A DNA stretch of 51,610 nt from Clostridia bacterium (GCA_017540175.1 JAFYBN010000038.1:1-51610); one strand, 5' to 3'; positions 17,469 through 26,390 are shown, counted from the stretch's first letter. The notes: a model not told the origin generated them from the letters alone. Made by a program: numbers and translations.

Positions 17469-18986
17469 TCAGTCCGTACCGAACCGCTTTTCGATCTTTT
17501 CGCAGATTTTGCCGATGTCCTTCTCGACGGCTTTCTTTCTCGCCGCGCTGTAGGAGGCGAAGGTGTTCGCGTAGGACATCGCCATGTAGATGTAGTCGCA
17601 GATGCCCGCGTACGCGCCGATGGAGCCCGCGTCGTAAGTCGTGTTCGCGTAGATGATGTCGAGCATCCGGGAGGATTCGCGGTCGCGCGCCACGATGCCG
17701 TTCAGCATGATGTCGTAGTACGCCTTCGACAGCGTGTCAAGCGACGCCGCGCCCATGGTCTCGAGGAAGAGGCCGAGGTTTTTCTCCGTCCGCTCGTCCA
17801 CGATGGTCGGCACGCAGAGTGCCGCGCCGGTGTAGGAGTTCACGACGGAATAATAGTTATCGACCGCATCGTTGAACTTCGGGTTCGGAAGGATGCCGAA
17901 ATCGCTTTCCATCGTTCTGAGCTCGGGAATGTTGACGTCGCGCACCCACATGAACATCGCTTCGTCCTGCATGAACTTGTTCGCCATCCAGATGTTGAAG
18001 TCGCCCGGCGCGTTCATGACGTTGTAGCAGATCGCGCGGTTGTACATGATGTCGGTGGAATTCATCAGGATGTCGATGTTGCGTTCGTTGTCGAAGATGT
18101 AGCGCGGGCGGTCGTTTTCGTCCTTGTCGCAGATCATGCCCTGACCGGCGGCAAGGAACGCGTCGAGGGTGTCTCTCTGGTAGAAGAAGCCCCACTGGTC
18201 CTTGTCCGTCATCTCGCCGTCGCCGTCGAGGTCGCGGGAGCACATTTCGACGATGCCCGCGAAGTAATCGAGCGTCCACTTGCCGTCCGAGACGACCTCG
18301 TAGAGATCGTCAAGCTGGTACTGCGCCGCGAGGTTCTTGTTGAACACGATGGAGGAAACGGCTTCCTTGTGAATGGTGGTGATTTCGCTGCATACGCCGA
18401 AATTATGGTTCAGGATGGACAGCCCCTTGATCGAGTTCTGTACCCACGCGGGGCGGGAAAGATCGATCCCTTCGATGTTCTTCATGTCCATGATGCATCC
18501 GTTCGCCGCCATGTTCAGGTATTCATGGAGACGGGCGATCCAGACCTGATACGCGCCGTCCGCGGCGGCGACGGAGGTCTGCAGGGCGTTGTTGGCGTCC
18601 CCGCTGCCCGGGAGATTGTGTTCCTGAATGACGCATTTGAGCCGTTCCTCGGTCTTGAGGTTGCGGTCGTACACGGCGTCGTTTACGGCTGCGCCCGTGT
18701 ATTCCTCGGCGGTGATGTCGTCGACCGTCCAGACTGCCTCACCGGGCCAGTTGCTCGTCAGGAAGGTGAAGGTCTGACCGTCCATATCGGTGGTTTCAAG
18801 ACCGTCGAACACATCCGGTTCGGTTTCCGCCGGCTCCGTTTCGCCGCCCGGCGTCACGGTCGTGCTGTCGGCGGGGGTGCCCTGCGGATCGTTCTTTTCC
18901 TGTACCGCGCTTTCGCCGCACGCGGTGAAGACCGGCAGAAGCATCAGCGCGGCAAGGAGGGCGGAAAGGATTTTCTTCGGATTCAT
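17469..18986 (-). CDS. Extracellular solute-binding lipoprotein (SBP paralogue 3, fructan module)
   Basis: I take the ATG read from 18986 because a GAAAGGAGGATATC site sits directly upstream and it gives a proper lipoprotein signal (MNPKKILSALL to FTAC, Cys23); a longer frame upstream is spurious. The 505-residue protein has the family marks NDAVYDRN, a GKWTLDYFAGIV segment, the acidic Ca-like loop DLDGDGEMTDKD, and FGILPNPKFND. It lies 28 bp downstream of the GH172 gene and should share its promoter at 20225-20253. The neighbouring GH172 and GH32 genes suggest that its ligand is a fructan, difructose anhydride or related furanose oligomer. That substrate is inferred from context only. Confidence 0.85.
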   Translation of the reverse strand: MNPKKILSALLAALMLLPVFTACGESAVQEKNDPQGTPADSTTVTPGGETEPAETEPDVFDGLETTDMDGQTFTFLTSNWPGEAVWTVDDITAEEYTGAAVNDAVYDRNLKTEERLKCVIQEHNLPGSGDANNALQTSVAAADGAYQVWIARLHEYLNMAANGCIMDMKNIEGIDLSRPAWVQNSIKGLSILNHNFGVCSEITTIHKEAVSSIVFNKNLAAQYQLDDLYEVVSDGKWTLDYFAGIVEMCSRDLDGDGEMTDKDQWGFFYQRDTLDAFLAAGQGMICDKDENDRPRYIFDNERNIDILMNSTDIMYNRAICYNVMNAPGDFNIWMANKFMQDEAMFMWVRDVNIPELRTMESDFGILPNPKFNDAVDNYYSVVNSYTGAALCVPTIVDERTEKNLGLFLETMGAASLDTLSKAYYDIMLNGIVARDRESSRMLDIIYANTTYDAGSIGAYAGICDYIYMAMSYANTFASYSAARKKAVEKDIGKICEKIEKRFGTD

Positions 18987-19014
18987 GATATCCTCCTTTC
19001 GGATAATCCGCCTG

Positions 19015-20094
19015 TCAGATGATTTCGAGATAATCGCGGTCGGGCAAGACCGGAAGGATCGGATTCGGCTTGTCAAGGTAGTAATACGCGACAGAGGAGA
19101 TGTCGTCCTGCATCGGCAGGTACCGTCCGCCGGAGCGCCAGCCGAGCGCCTGAATGGTGACTCTCAGGTCTTCGTCGAACGAGATCGGGTCGGCGATGTG
19201 CCAGCGGTACAGGGAGAAGCGCTGGTTCGCTGTGTAGAGCCCGTCGGGAGCGTAGGGAATCATGCCGGTGTACGGCGTGCAGAACTTCTCGTAGCGGTGC
19301 TCGTTGTCGAAATTGTACGCGCCGCAGAAATAGTCCTCCGTGCCCGTGCCGCAGATCGTGGGGTATTCGGCGTCGCCGTCCATATAGAACTTGATCTCGC
19401 CCTCTCCCCACCAGCCGTTGTTGTTCACGCCCCACGCCATGTAGGTGCCGACGTAGCGCCCCTTCCCTTTCACGCCGTCAAGGATGGTGTGCACGGTCTT
19501 GTACGGGAGGGGATTGGAGCGGCGGAACTGGGCGTGGAAGTACCCGGCGTTTTCCGGGATCTCGTCCAGGGTGTAGTCCACCTGATAGTACAGAGTAAAG
19601 ACGTCGTCGCCGAGGTTTTCGACGGTGATGCGGCAGTTCTTCTTGAAGGGCATCTGCCAGTAGCAGTTCAGACCGTTGCGCGGGTTGACGCAGACGGCGA
19701 GCGAGGACATCTGCGTGAAGGCAGGGACGTACGCGTTCGCGAAGAAGTCGCCGAGCGGCACCTCCACGGACGGGACTTCGCTGCCGTCCCAATAGAAGCG
19801 CAGGATCGCGTAACGGCCGGGAATGCCCGCCGGGGTCAGCCAGATGTGGTTGATGCAGCCGGAACCGTCGATTTGCGCCATCGTATAGACGGAATGGGGA
19901 CCGATGCGTACGGACGGGGAGACCTTCCAGCCAACGCCGAGCTCTCTCGCGCAGCCTTCGCCCGTGCCGTGTTCGGCCCGCGCGCCGCCGCCCTTTGCGC
20001 CGTCAAAGTTTTCGGGACTGATCGAACGGGTCTTGCCCGCGCCGAGAAGGGACAGTCCGCCGAGGCCCGATACCGCGGATAAATTAAGCGCCAT
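19015..20094 (-). CDS. GH172 (DUF2961) family enzyme, likely furanosidase or difructose-anhydride enzyme
   Basis: The ATG read from 20094 follows a TAAGGAGG site; 359 residues, no signal peptide, so cytosolic. The sequence has the DUF2961 hallmarks: IDGSGCINHIWLT near residue 80, ILRFYWDGSEVPSVEVPLGDFF near 100, an NNNGWWGEGEIKFYMDGD segment with acidic residues, and CGTGTEDYFCGAYNF. Characterised GH172 members act on alpha-D-fructofuranosides and difructose dianhydrides, or on D-arabinan. The acidic residues in the GEGE and TED motifs are the likely catalytic pair. Next to GH32 and an SBP, a fructan-derived substrate is most likely. First gene of the leftward unit that continues into the SBP. 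Confidence 0.85.
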   Translation of the reverse strand: MALNLSAVSGLGGLSLLGAGKTRSISPENFDGAKGGGARAEHGTGEGCARELGVGWKVSPSVRIGPHSVYTMAQIDGSGCINHIWLTPAGIPGRYAILRFYWDGSEVPSVEVPLGDFFANAYVPAFTQMSSLAVCVNPRNGLNCYWQMPFKKNCRITVENLGDDVFTLYYQVDYTLDEIPENAGYFHAQFRRSNPLPYKTVHTILDGVKGKGRYVGTYMAWGVNNNGWWGEGEIKFYMDGDAEYPTICGTGTEDYFCGAYNFDNEHRYEKFCTPYTGMIPYAPDGLYTANQRFSLYRWHIADPISFDEDLRVTIQALGWRSGGRYLPMQDDISSVAYYYLDKPNPILPVLPDRDYLEII

Positions 20095-20218
20095 ATTCCG
20101 TACCTCCTTACAGGTTGTTATGAGATTCAGAAATCCTGACGGGTTTTCGCGACCGCGCCCGCAGGTCGGTTTTCCCGCCAAAAAACGAAAAGGAAACGAA
20201 ATGATCCAAATGCTTTTC

Positions 20219-20244
20219 ACTCTGATTATACCTTATTTCAGAGT
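20219..20244. promoter_or_regulatory. Candidate operator overlapping the GH172 promoter -10 box
   Basis: ACTCTGA and TCAGAGT form perfect 7-bp arms 12 bp apart. The left arm and spacer cover the -10 box of the leftward promoter, so a bound protein would block RNA polymerase. The AraC-type regulator encoded at 21945-22745 is the nearest candidate, although AraC proteins more often use direct repeats. Confidence 0.5.
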
Positions 20245-20253
20245 TCAAATCAA
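20225..20253 (-). promoter_or_regulatory. Sigma-A promoter of the GH172-SBP unit
   Basis: Read leftwards, TTGATT (20253-20248) and TATAAT (20230-20225) are separated by 17 bp. The leader to the GH172 start is about 125 nt. Confidence 0.8.
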
Positions 20254-20275
20254 CGGACAAATCACGCTCTAAAAA

Positions 20276-20307
20276 GAGAAAAACCGACTTATTGCAAAAG
20301 TCGGTTT
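20276..20307 (-). terminator. Intrinsic terminator after the GH32 gene
   Basis: Leftward RNA folds through AAACCGACTT and AAGTCGGTTT around a short loop and ends in TTTTTCTC. It separates the AraC-GH32 unit from the GH172-SBP unit. Confidence 0.85.
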
Positions 20308-20316
20308 GAAGGGTCG

Positions 20317-21927
20317 TCAGGCATACACAGACGCGAGAGCGTGCGCTCTGACGTAATCGATGCGCGCGCCCGTGTCCGTGCGGAGCCGGATATAGGACAT
20401 GCCGAAATCCGCCGTAACCTCGGCAGAGGAATAAACAAGCCCCCGGTCGGCAAAGATTTCCACGCCCGCCATATCGATGACGACGCGCAGATGAACCTGT
20501 CCGTCTCCGTAGGACATGGGCATGTCGTAATCGTCGGAATACGGGCTCGTCACCACGATGCGGTTTTCCGCCGGATCGACAAAAAGCGTCACGCCGAACA
20601 CCGTCACATCGAAAGCGCCTTGTTTTGATTCGATGAAAATGTCATATGCGCAGCGGGAGAGGGGCAGAATGAATTCCTCGCCGTCTCTGAGCCGCAGATC
20701 CGTCTTCTCCGTCGTTTCGCGCCAGAGCGTTTCAATCTCCGGCACGGGCCACGAGCGCAGCCGGTAGATGTCGCCGGTCTTCACGAGGCTCATGTCCGTC
20801 GGGATGCCGATCTGATTTTCAAAGGGTGAGTCCGGCATGTGCATCTTATCGTAGGTCAAGCGCACGCGCCGCGTTTTCGTGCCTCCGCTTTTCACCTCAT
20901 CCGGGAACGCGAAGGTCTGTCCCGCGTAGCTGCACCGGCTGCCGTGATGATGGGGCCGCGCGCTCTGAATGGGCACGAAACCGTCCGGTGTGAGTTTCCC
21001 GACCGTGTACCGGTCCTCCCCGCCCGAAAAGACCCAGAGACGCTTTCCGTCCTCTCCCGGCAGGGGATAAAAATCGGGGCACTCCGATTCCTGCGCCAGG
21101 GTCAGACGCTGCAGCGGCTTCCAGTCGAGAAGATCGGACGAGGTATAGAGCGCGTATTCGTCGCTCTCCATGTAGAGCGCCATGACATAGCGTCCGAGTT
21201 CCTCCGCCCACACGACCTTCGGGTCGCGGTTTTCCCGCCCGCCGGTGTCAAGGACGGGGTTTTTTCCATATTTGCAAAACGTTTTTCCTCCGTCGAGGGA
21301 AACCGCAAGACACTGGGTAAAGCGCTTTCCCCTGGACTGCTCGGACACACCTCCCGCCGCCGTATAGAAGAGCAGGATCGGAGGATCTCCCGCTGGAGAA
21401 AAACCGAACCCGCTCGCGTTTTCGCTGTCCACAAAAGCGGAGCCCGAGAAGATCTCGCCGTCCTCGTCGGGAAACAGAACCGGGTCGCGCTCTTCCCAGC
21501 GGACGAGGTCGGACGAGACGGCGTGTCCCCAGTGCAGGGATCCTCCCCACCGCGTGGAGGTTGGGTTATACTGATAGAACATATGCCAGATGCCGCCGTA
21601 CCAAAAAAGTCCGTTCGGGTCGCTCAGCCAGCCGCGCCGCACGGTGTAATGGACCAGCGGACGGCGGCTCATTTCGGGATCGTCGGCGGGCAGGGACGGC
21701 GCGAACGAACAGCAGAGTTCCGCCTCCGGCTCGATTTTTACGTGAAAGGTCCGTCCGATGAACCGCTCCACCGGGATGAAGCTGTCGTATTTCGGACGGA
21801 AGGCGTCGACGGGCGCGACAAAATCGAAAGCGATTTCCCCGTCTTCTCCGTAAAACAGGATCTTCTTGTTCCCCACGCTCGGGTTGATCGGCACGACGAG
21901 GTACCGGTCCAGCACGGCAAGCTCCAT
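20317..21927 (-). CDS. GH32 beta-fructofuranosidase (sucrose/fructan hydrolase)
   Basis: This 536-residue protein carries the full GH32 signature: WLSDPNG with the nucleophile Asp103, RDP with Asp235, and EC with the acid/base Glu282, on a five-bladed propeller. A C-terminal beta-sandwich begins near residue 400 and ends in the usual VEIFADRG region. The first 90 residues are an extra N-terminal beta-rich segment. No signal peptide is visible, so it should hydrolyse imported fructo-oligosaccharides or sucrose in the cytosol. An AGAGGAGG site precedes the ATG, and the AraC-type gene ends 17 bp upstream, so the two are co-transcribed. Which fructan linkage it prefers cannot be read from the sequence. 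Confidence 0.9.
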   Translation of the reverse strand: MELAVLDRYLVVPINPSVGNKKILFYGEDGEIAFDFVAPVDAFRPKYDSFIPVERFIGRTFHVKIEPEAELCCSFAPSLPADDPEMSRRPLVHYTVRRGWLSDPNGLFWYGGIWHMFYQYNPTSTRWGGSLHWGHAVSSDLVRWEERDPVLFPDEDGEIFSGSAFVDSENASGFGFSPAGDPPILLFYTAAGGVSEQSRGKRFTQCLAVSLDGGKTFCKYGKNPVLDTGGRENRDPKVVWAEELGRYVMALYMESDEYALYTSSDLLDWKPLQRLTLAQESECPDFYPLPGEDGKRLWVFSGGEDRYTVGKLTPDGFVPIQSARPHHHGSRCSYAGQTFAFPDEVKSGGTKTRRVRLTYDKMHMPDSPFENQIGIPTDMSLVKTGDIYRLRSWPVPEIETLWRETTEKTDLRLRDGEEFILPLSRCAYDIFIESKQGAFDVTVFGVTLFVDPAENRIVVTSPYSDDYDMPMSYGDGQVHLRVVIDMAGVEIFADRGLVYSSAEVTADFGMSYIRLRTDTGARIDYVRAHALASVYA

Positions 21928-21944
21928 ATCTCCGTCCTCCTCTG

Positions 21945-22745
21945 TCAGCGGTGCATCTTGCGAAACCGCTGCGGCGTCACCTTTTCGTGATACTTGAAAT
22001 ACTTCTCAAACAGCTCCCGTTCGGGAAGACCGACGCTCTCTCCGATCTTCTGCACCGAAACGTCCGTCGTCATGAGCAGGTGCTTCGCCATCGTCAGCTT
22101 CTGATCGTTGATGTACTTCTTCATGGTGACGCCGTACCGCATCCGGAAAATGCGCATGAGATAATCCTTGTTGTATCCGAAATGCGCGGCGATCTCCTCC
22201 ACGGTGATCATCCGGTCGATGCTGCGGTTGATGTACTCCATGACGGCGCCGAGCGCCGAAAACCGCTCCTGCTCCGTGCGGTCCCCGCCGCGGCGGATGT
22301 CGCAGAGGATGGAGAACAGCGCGGCGTCCGCCTCATAATCGATGCCGCTGCCGGTCATCGCCGCGCGAAGACGCTCAAAGAGCTTCGCGAAGAAGAGCTC
22401 GTCCTCCGTCACGGAGACGACCCGCTCGGCGATTCCGCTGAGAAGCTCGCTCGAGCAGGTGAACTCCACGGAATAATACGTCGTCTTCTCGGCGGAGGGC
22501 TTGAGTCCCTCTACCGTCCGGTAGCGCGGGATCACGAGCACATCCCCCGCTCCGAGGATAAATTCGCTCCGATCGACCGTAAGATACAGACGCCCCAGCG
22601 TGACATATATGATTTCGCAGAACTCGAGGAAGCGCCGCGCGTACCGCAGTTCTTCGCTCACGGAAAGCGAAAAACAGCTTTTCGCCTTCACATAGGTCTT
22701 GACTTCGATTTTCTGGTAGCCGGGTTTGGCGGGCATACAGATCAT
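21945..22745 (-). CDS. AraC family transcriptional regulator of the fructan module
   Basis: This 266-residue protein has an N-terminal cupin-like effector domain (GRLYLTVDRSEFILGAGDVL and PRYRTVEG) and two C-terminal helix-turn-helix units from about residue 165: ITVEEIAAHFGYNKDYLMRI with YGVTMKKYINDQKL, then a second helix pair and the closing KVTPQRFRK. The second helix-turn-helix departs from the usual family pattern (GESVGLPERELFEKYFK). A GAGGAGG site lies 7 nt before the ATG. It leads the operon with GH32 and probably activates both this unit and GH172-SBP in response to a sugar bound in the cupin. Ligand not visible. Confidence 0.85.
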   Translation of the reverse strand: MICMPAKPGYQKIEVKTYVKAKSCFSLSVSEELRYARRFLEFCEIIYVTLGRLYLTVDRSEFILGAGDVLVIPRYRTVEGLKPSAEKTTYYSVEFTCSSELLSGIAERVVSVTEDELFFAKLFERLRAAMTGSGIDYEADAALFSILCDIRRGGDRTEQERFSALGAVMEYINRSIDRMITVEEIAAHFGYNKDYLMRIFRMRYGVTMKKYINDQKLTMAKHLLMTTDVSVQKIGESVGLPERELFEKYFKYHEKVTPQRFRKMHR

Positions 22746-22845
22746 AACGGCCCTCCTCTGCGGGATCTCCCGGGTTGTGACTCCGTATCCCGTCGGAAAG
22801 GTGAGCGGGAACTGCCTTTGACGGGAGTACGGCGGTTTTGTCCCA

Positions 22846-22874
22846 ATTATAGCACAAGATCAACAGTATTGCAA
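22846..22874 (-). promoter_or_regulatory. Promoter of the AraC-GH32 unit
   Basis: Read leftwards, TTGCAA (22874-22869) and TATAAT (22851-22846) are 17 bp apart, and the -10 box carries an extended TGC. The gene-free stretch 22746-23260 also holds the divergent promoter at 23063-23091. I see no gene in it. Confidence 0.7.
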
Positions 22875-23062
22875 GAGCGTGAACCCTGCGGGGAGCAAAT
22901 TCGGATAGATGAAAGCGAAAGCGCCGCCGCTGCAGTCTTCGGCTCTTCGTGCTCCGGACCGCGGCGGTTTTCGGGGGAATCGGCCTGTTTGCCGCAGATC
23001 GGACTTATTCGTCATACAGTTCTTGTTTTTTTGCCCGGAACGGCGCTTTTTATCATCCCCTA

Positions 23063-23091
23063 TTGATTGAGGGCGCGGTTTGTGATAAAAT
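23063..23091 (+). promoter_or_regulatory. Promoter of the phosphatase-SBP unit
   Basis: TTGATT (23063-23068) and TAAAAT (23086-23091) are separated by 17 bp. The leader is about 165 nt and ends in an AAAGGAGGA site. Confidence 0.6.
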
Positions 23092-23260
23092 AAACAGAGA
23101 CCATGTATTTCGCCCGAACACAGCTCACCCCTGCCCCGACGGGCGGGACCCGTTCGGGCGGATGATCAAGATGTTCGGACCCGCAAGCTTTCAGCCGGCT
23201 GTGCCTTCGCTTTGATCCGTTCCGGGCAGCCGCATACCGCACAACAAAAGGAGGAACCTC

Positions 23261-24721
23261 ATGGCGAAGAAAAAACTGACGATCCTGCATTCGAACGACC
23301 TGCACGGAGATTTTCTGCCGAAAAAGTCGGGCGGCGTGGAGACCGGAGGTCTGCCCCGTCTCTCCGGCTATGTGAAGAAGGTGCGCGGAGAGGAGAAAAA
23401 CGTCATCTACGCGAATGCCGGCGATATGTTCCGTGGTTCGATCATAGACTCGGAATATATGGGACTCTCGACCATCGACATGATGAATCTGCTCTCCCCC
23501 GACGTGACCACGGTCGGGAATCACGAGGTGGATTACGGCATCGCGCACCTGCTCTTTCTCGAGAAATGCGCCCGCTTTCCGATCATCAACGCCAATCTCT
23601 TTATCAAGCTGAACAACGCGCGGCTGTTTGAGCCCTACCGGGTGCTTGAGGTCGACGGACTGCAAATCCTCGTGATCGGCATCCTCACCGACGAGGTGAT
23701 CGCCTCCACGAAGTCGGAAAAGGTGATCGGAACGCTCGTGGACGTGGAGCAGGCCGCGAAGGAAGTGGGCATCATCTGCGACAACTACCGCACCCGCCGC
23801 ACCGACATTGTGGTGCTCCTCACGCACATCGGCATCAAGGCGGACCGCAGTCTTGCCCGGCTGCTCGACCCGGACTGGGGCGTGGATCTGATCATCGGCG
23901 GCCACACGCACACCTATATGGAGGAGCCGGAGGTCGTGAACGGAATCCCGATCGTTCAGGCCGGAACCGGCACCGGGCAGATCGGGCGCTTCGACATCGA
24001 GTATGACACCCTGCGCGACAGGATCACCGCATGGAGCTGGCGCTGTGACCCGATCAACGAAAACACCGCCCCCGTCGACCCGGTCATGGAGCAGCTGCTG
24101 AACAGCTACAAGGGGCGGACGGACGCCAAATACCGCCGCATCGTCACGAGCTTTGCACGCCCGCTGACCCATCCCTCCCGCACGGAGGAGACCGAGCTCG
24201 GCAATCTGTATGCCGACCTGCTCCAGTGGGAGAGCAGCTTCGACATCATGATGATGGGGTCCGGCTCGATCCGCAAAAAGGAGCTCGGCCCGATCGTGGA
24301 GTATCAGGACATGCTCGAGAACACGCCCTTTGACGATCTTCTCTGGATGCTCAAGGTAACAGGCGCTCAGTTGAGGCGGATGGTGCTGCACATGCTGCGC
24401 GACGAGGCATGGGGAGGTCACACGGAATTCTATCAGTTCTCCTCCGGGGTGCGGATCGTCTACCGCAAGAGCACCCACAGCCTCGAGGAGTTCAAATTCC
24501 GGGGCGAGGATGTCGCCGACGAGCAAAAGCTGCTGATTGCCCTGCAGAACTATCACTATAAGAACTTTGACGAATTCCTCGGAGTTCCGCTCGCGGAAGT
24601 GTCAAAGAACATGAAGCCCCGGGTGATCGCCACCAGCGTCAACAACATTGTGGAGGAGTATTTCGCAACGCACGCGGGGCTCGACGCCCATGTGGAAGGG
24701 CGGCTTGTAGTCCTGGAATGA
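23261..24721 (+). CDS. Cytosolic 5'-nucleotidase / UDP-sugar hydrolase-family metallophosphatase
   Basis: This 486-residue protein has a two-metal calcineurin-like phosphatase domain with all motifs in order: HSNDLHG at 10-16, AGDMF at 53-57, GNHEVDYG at 86-93, THIG, and GGHTHT. A 5'-nucleotidase C-terminal domain follows from about residue 310, with a GSGSIR segment and the helical tail. Family members (UshA and YfkN types) are normally exported, but this one has no signal peptide and starts directly at the catalytic strand, so it acts inside the cell. Possible substrates are nucleotides, sugar nucleotides or another phosphorylated catabolite from the SBP module. The SBP gene follows after 58 bp. 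Confidence 0.85.
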   Translation: MAKKKLTILHSNDLHGDFLPKKSGGVETGGLPRLSGYVKKVRGEEKNVIYANAGDMFRGSIIDSEYMGLSTIDMMNLLSPDVTTVGNHEVDYGIAHLLFLEKCARFPIINANLFIKLNNARLFEPYRVLEVDGLQILVIGILTDEVIASTKSEKVIGTLVDVEQAAKEVGIICDNYRTRRTDIVVLLTHIGIKADRSLARLLDPDWGVDLIIGGHTHTYMEEPEVVNGIPIVQAGTGTGQIGRFDIEYDTLRDRITAWSWRCDPINENTAPVDPVMEQLLNSYKGRTDAKYRRIVTSFARPLTHPSRTEETELGNLYADLLQWESSFDIMMMGSGSIRKKELGPIVEYQDMLENTPFDDLLWMLKVTGAQLRRMVLHMLRDEAWGGHTEFYQFSSGVRIVYRKSTHSLEEFKFRGEDVADEQKLLIALQNYHYKNFDEFLGVPLAEVSKNMKPRVIATSVNNIVEEYFATHAGLDAHVEGRLVVLE

Positions 24722-24779
24722 CGGGGCGGTTTTACCCGAAAACATCAAATTCTGAATCTGACTAAAAAGGAGTTCGCCC

Positions 24780-26258
24780 ATGAAAATCACCGCATTTCTG
24801 CTCGCCCTGCTTCTGACGCTGTCCGTTTTTGCTTCCTGCGCCGGCCCGGACGTTCAAGAAACCGAAGCGCCGGACGCGGCTCCTGCAGTCGATCCCGTTC
24901 AACCGGGCGCCGTGGAGACGGAACCGGAAAAGGAAACCCGTCAGCCGCATCATGTACCCGCGTACGATTTCGGCGGAGCGGACTTTGTCACCGCTTACCC
25001 GAAATGGAGCGGTTACCCCTATTATTTCTTCGCTGACGAGCAGACCGGAGACGGCATGAACGACGCGATCTACGACCGCAAGATCCGTGTCGAGGAAGCG
25101 GTCAACGTCTCCCTCAAACAAACGGAATGCGGTTACATCGTAGACGTGGTCAACGAGGTCACGCGGTCCGTGCAGGCGGGGGACGACGCGTACCAGATGG
25201 GTCTGTTCCATTGCATTCAGGGCATCGCCGATATGGCGGTCGGGAATATTCTCTATAATCTGGACGAGATGGCGAACATCGATCTCTCCGCCCCGTGGTG
25301 GAATCAGACCATGACCGATATGCTGCGCCTCGGGGAAAAAACCTATTACGGGGTGAACGACTACATGATCCCCGCGCCTTACTGCATTTATTTCAACAAG
25401 GAAATCGTGGAGCAGCATCGGCTGGATAACCCCTACGACCTCGTTTATGAGGGAACGTGGACGCTTGACCGCTGTCTCTCAATGGCGGAGTCCGTCACGG
25501 AGGACCGCAACGGAAACGCCGCGTTCGACAGCGACGATACGGCAGGGATGGTCGCGAACGACGCCTCCTGCTACACCAGCTTCGTCACCGGATGCGGCCA
25601 GTACATGACGAGCCGGGACGCGGACGGACGCGTTGTTCTCGATATGAATACGGAGAAAATGATCTCCATCGTGGAGAAGGTTTATCATGCCGCGAATACG
25701 CCCGGCGTCATTCAGATCCCCGGCGCGAAGAACAGCACGCAGATGTTCAAGGACGGCAACGTTCTCTTCGACCTCGGCTCCATCGCGGGAGCCATCTCGT
25801 TCCGCGATGCGGAGTTTGACCTCGGCATCCTTCCCTTCCCCAAGTATGACGCCGCGCAGGAGAATTATATCTCTCTGGACTGGGGCGGACTGATGGGCGT
25901 TCCCGCGTCCGTCAGAAACCCGGAGATGGTCGGAGCCGTGATCGAGCTGCTCGCGTATGAAAGCGCGGATACCGTTATTCCCGCGTATTACGACGTCCTG
26001 CTCGCCGGGAAGCTGGCGCGGGACCCCGATACCGTCGCGATGATGGACATCCTCTTCGACACCATAGCCTACGAGATCGGCGGCAATTATTTCGGATTCT
26101 CGAGCGGCTTCAAGACCCTGTTCTACACGCTCGGCGACGAGGTCGTCAAAAATCATAACAAAAACTTCTCGTCCCTCTATAAGAAGTATCAGAGATCCGC
26201 AGCCTCGACCATCACGAAGTTCTACCAGAATCTGGTAAAAGCGGAAGCCAATCCTTGA
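24780..26258 (+). CDS. Extracellular solute-binding lipoprotein (SBP paralogue 4)
   Basis: This 492-residue protein has a lipobox ending FASC (Cys20) and a Pro/Glu/Val linker to about residue 62. It contains NDAIYDRK, SAPWWNQTMTDML, YFNKEIVEQ, GTWTLDRCLSMAE, and a degenerate acidic loop (DRNGNAAFDSDD) in which some usual ligand positions are replaced. The C-terminal lobe has FDLGILPFPKYDAAQENYIS. It lies 58 bp after the phosphatase gene with an AAAAAGGAG site and no separate promoter seen, so it is probably co-transcribed. No permease is nearby. Ligand unknown; phosphatase linkage hints at a phosphate-bearing or nucleotide-linked compound, but that is speculative. Confidence 0.85.
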   Translation: MKITAFLLALLLTLSVFASCAGPDVQETEAPDAAPAVDPVQPGAVETEPEKETRQPHHVPAYDFGGADFVTAYPKWSGYPYYFFADEQTGDGMNDAIYDRKIRVEEAVNVSLKQTECGYIVDVVNEVTRSVQAGDDAYQMGLFHCIQGIADMAVGNILYNLDEMANIDLSAPWWNQTMTDMLRLGEKTYYGVNDYMIPAPYCIYFNKEIVEQHRLDNPYDLVYEGTWTLDRCLSMAESVTEDRNGNAAFDSDDTAGMVANDASCYTSFVTGCGQYMTSRDADGRVVLDMNTEKMISIVEKVYHAANTPGVIQIPGAKNSTQMFKDGNVLFDLGSIAGAISFRDAEFDLGILPFPKYDAAQENYISLDWGGLMGVPASVRNPEMVGAVIELLAYESADTVIPAYYDVLLAGKLARDPDTVAMMDILFDTIAYEIGGNYFGFSSGFKTLFYTLGDEVVKNHNKNFSSLYKKYQRSAASTITKFYQNLVKAEANP

Positions 26259-26355
26259 AGATACCCGGGCAGAATGAATGCCGCCCTGGGCGGGATGAGA
26301 TCCCCGGATTTGATTTCACTGTTTTCGGAAGACTCCGCGGTCATGCGCTGCAACT

Positions 26356-26390
26356 GAAAAAGGGCGGTTCGATATGAACCGCCTTTTCTC
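26356..26390 (+). terminator. Bidirectional terminator between convergent SBP genes
   Basis: AAAAAGGGCGGTTC, a 5-nt loop and GAACCGCCTTTT form a near-perfect stem with A and T runs on either side, so it can stop transcripts from 24780 rightwards and from 26510 leftwards. Confidence 0.9.

Noticed and set aside
15563-17656. A long open frame on the plus strand across the GGWF surface-protein gene
   Set aside because: It is antisense to a gene with a signal peptide, repeats and an anchor. Its product is Gly/Val/Asp/Arg-rich with no motif, as expected from the reverse of high-GC coding DNA.
17166-20082. Long plus-strand open frames opposite the SBP and GH172 genes
   Set aside because: They are antisense to well-supported genes, lack ribosome binding sites and encode His/Val/Asp/Arg-rich text typical of reverse frames.
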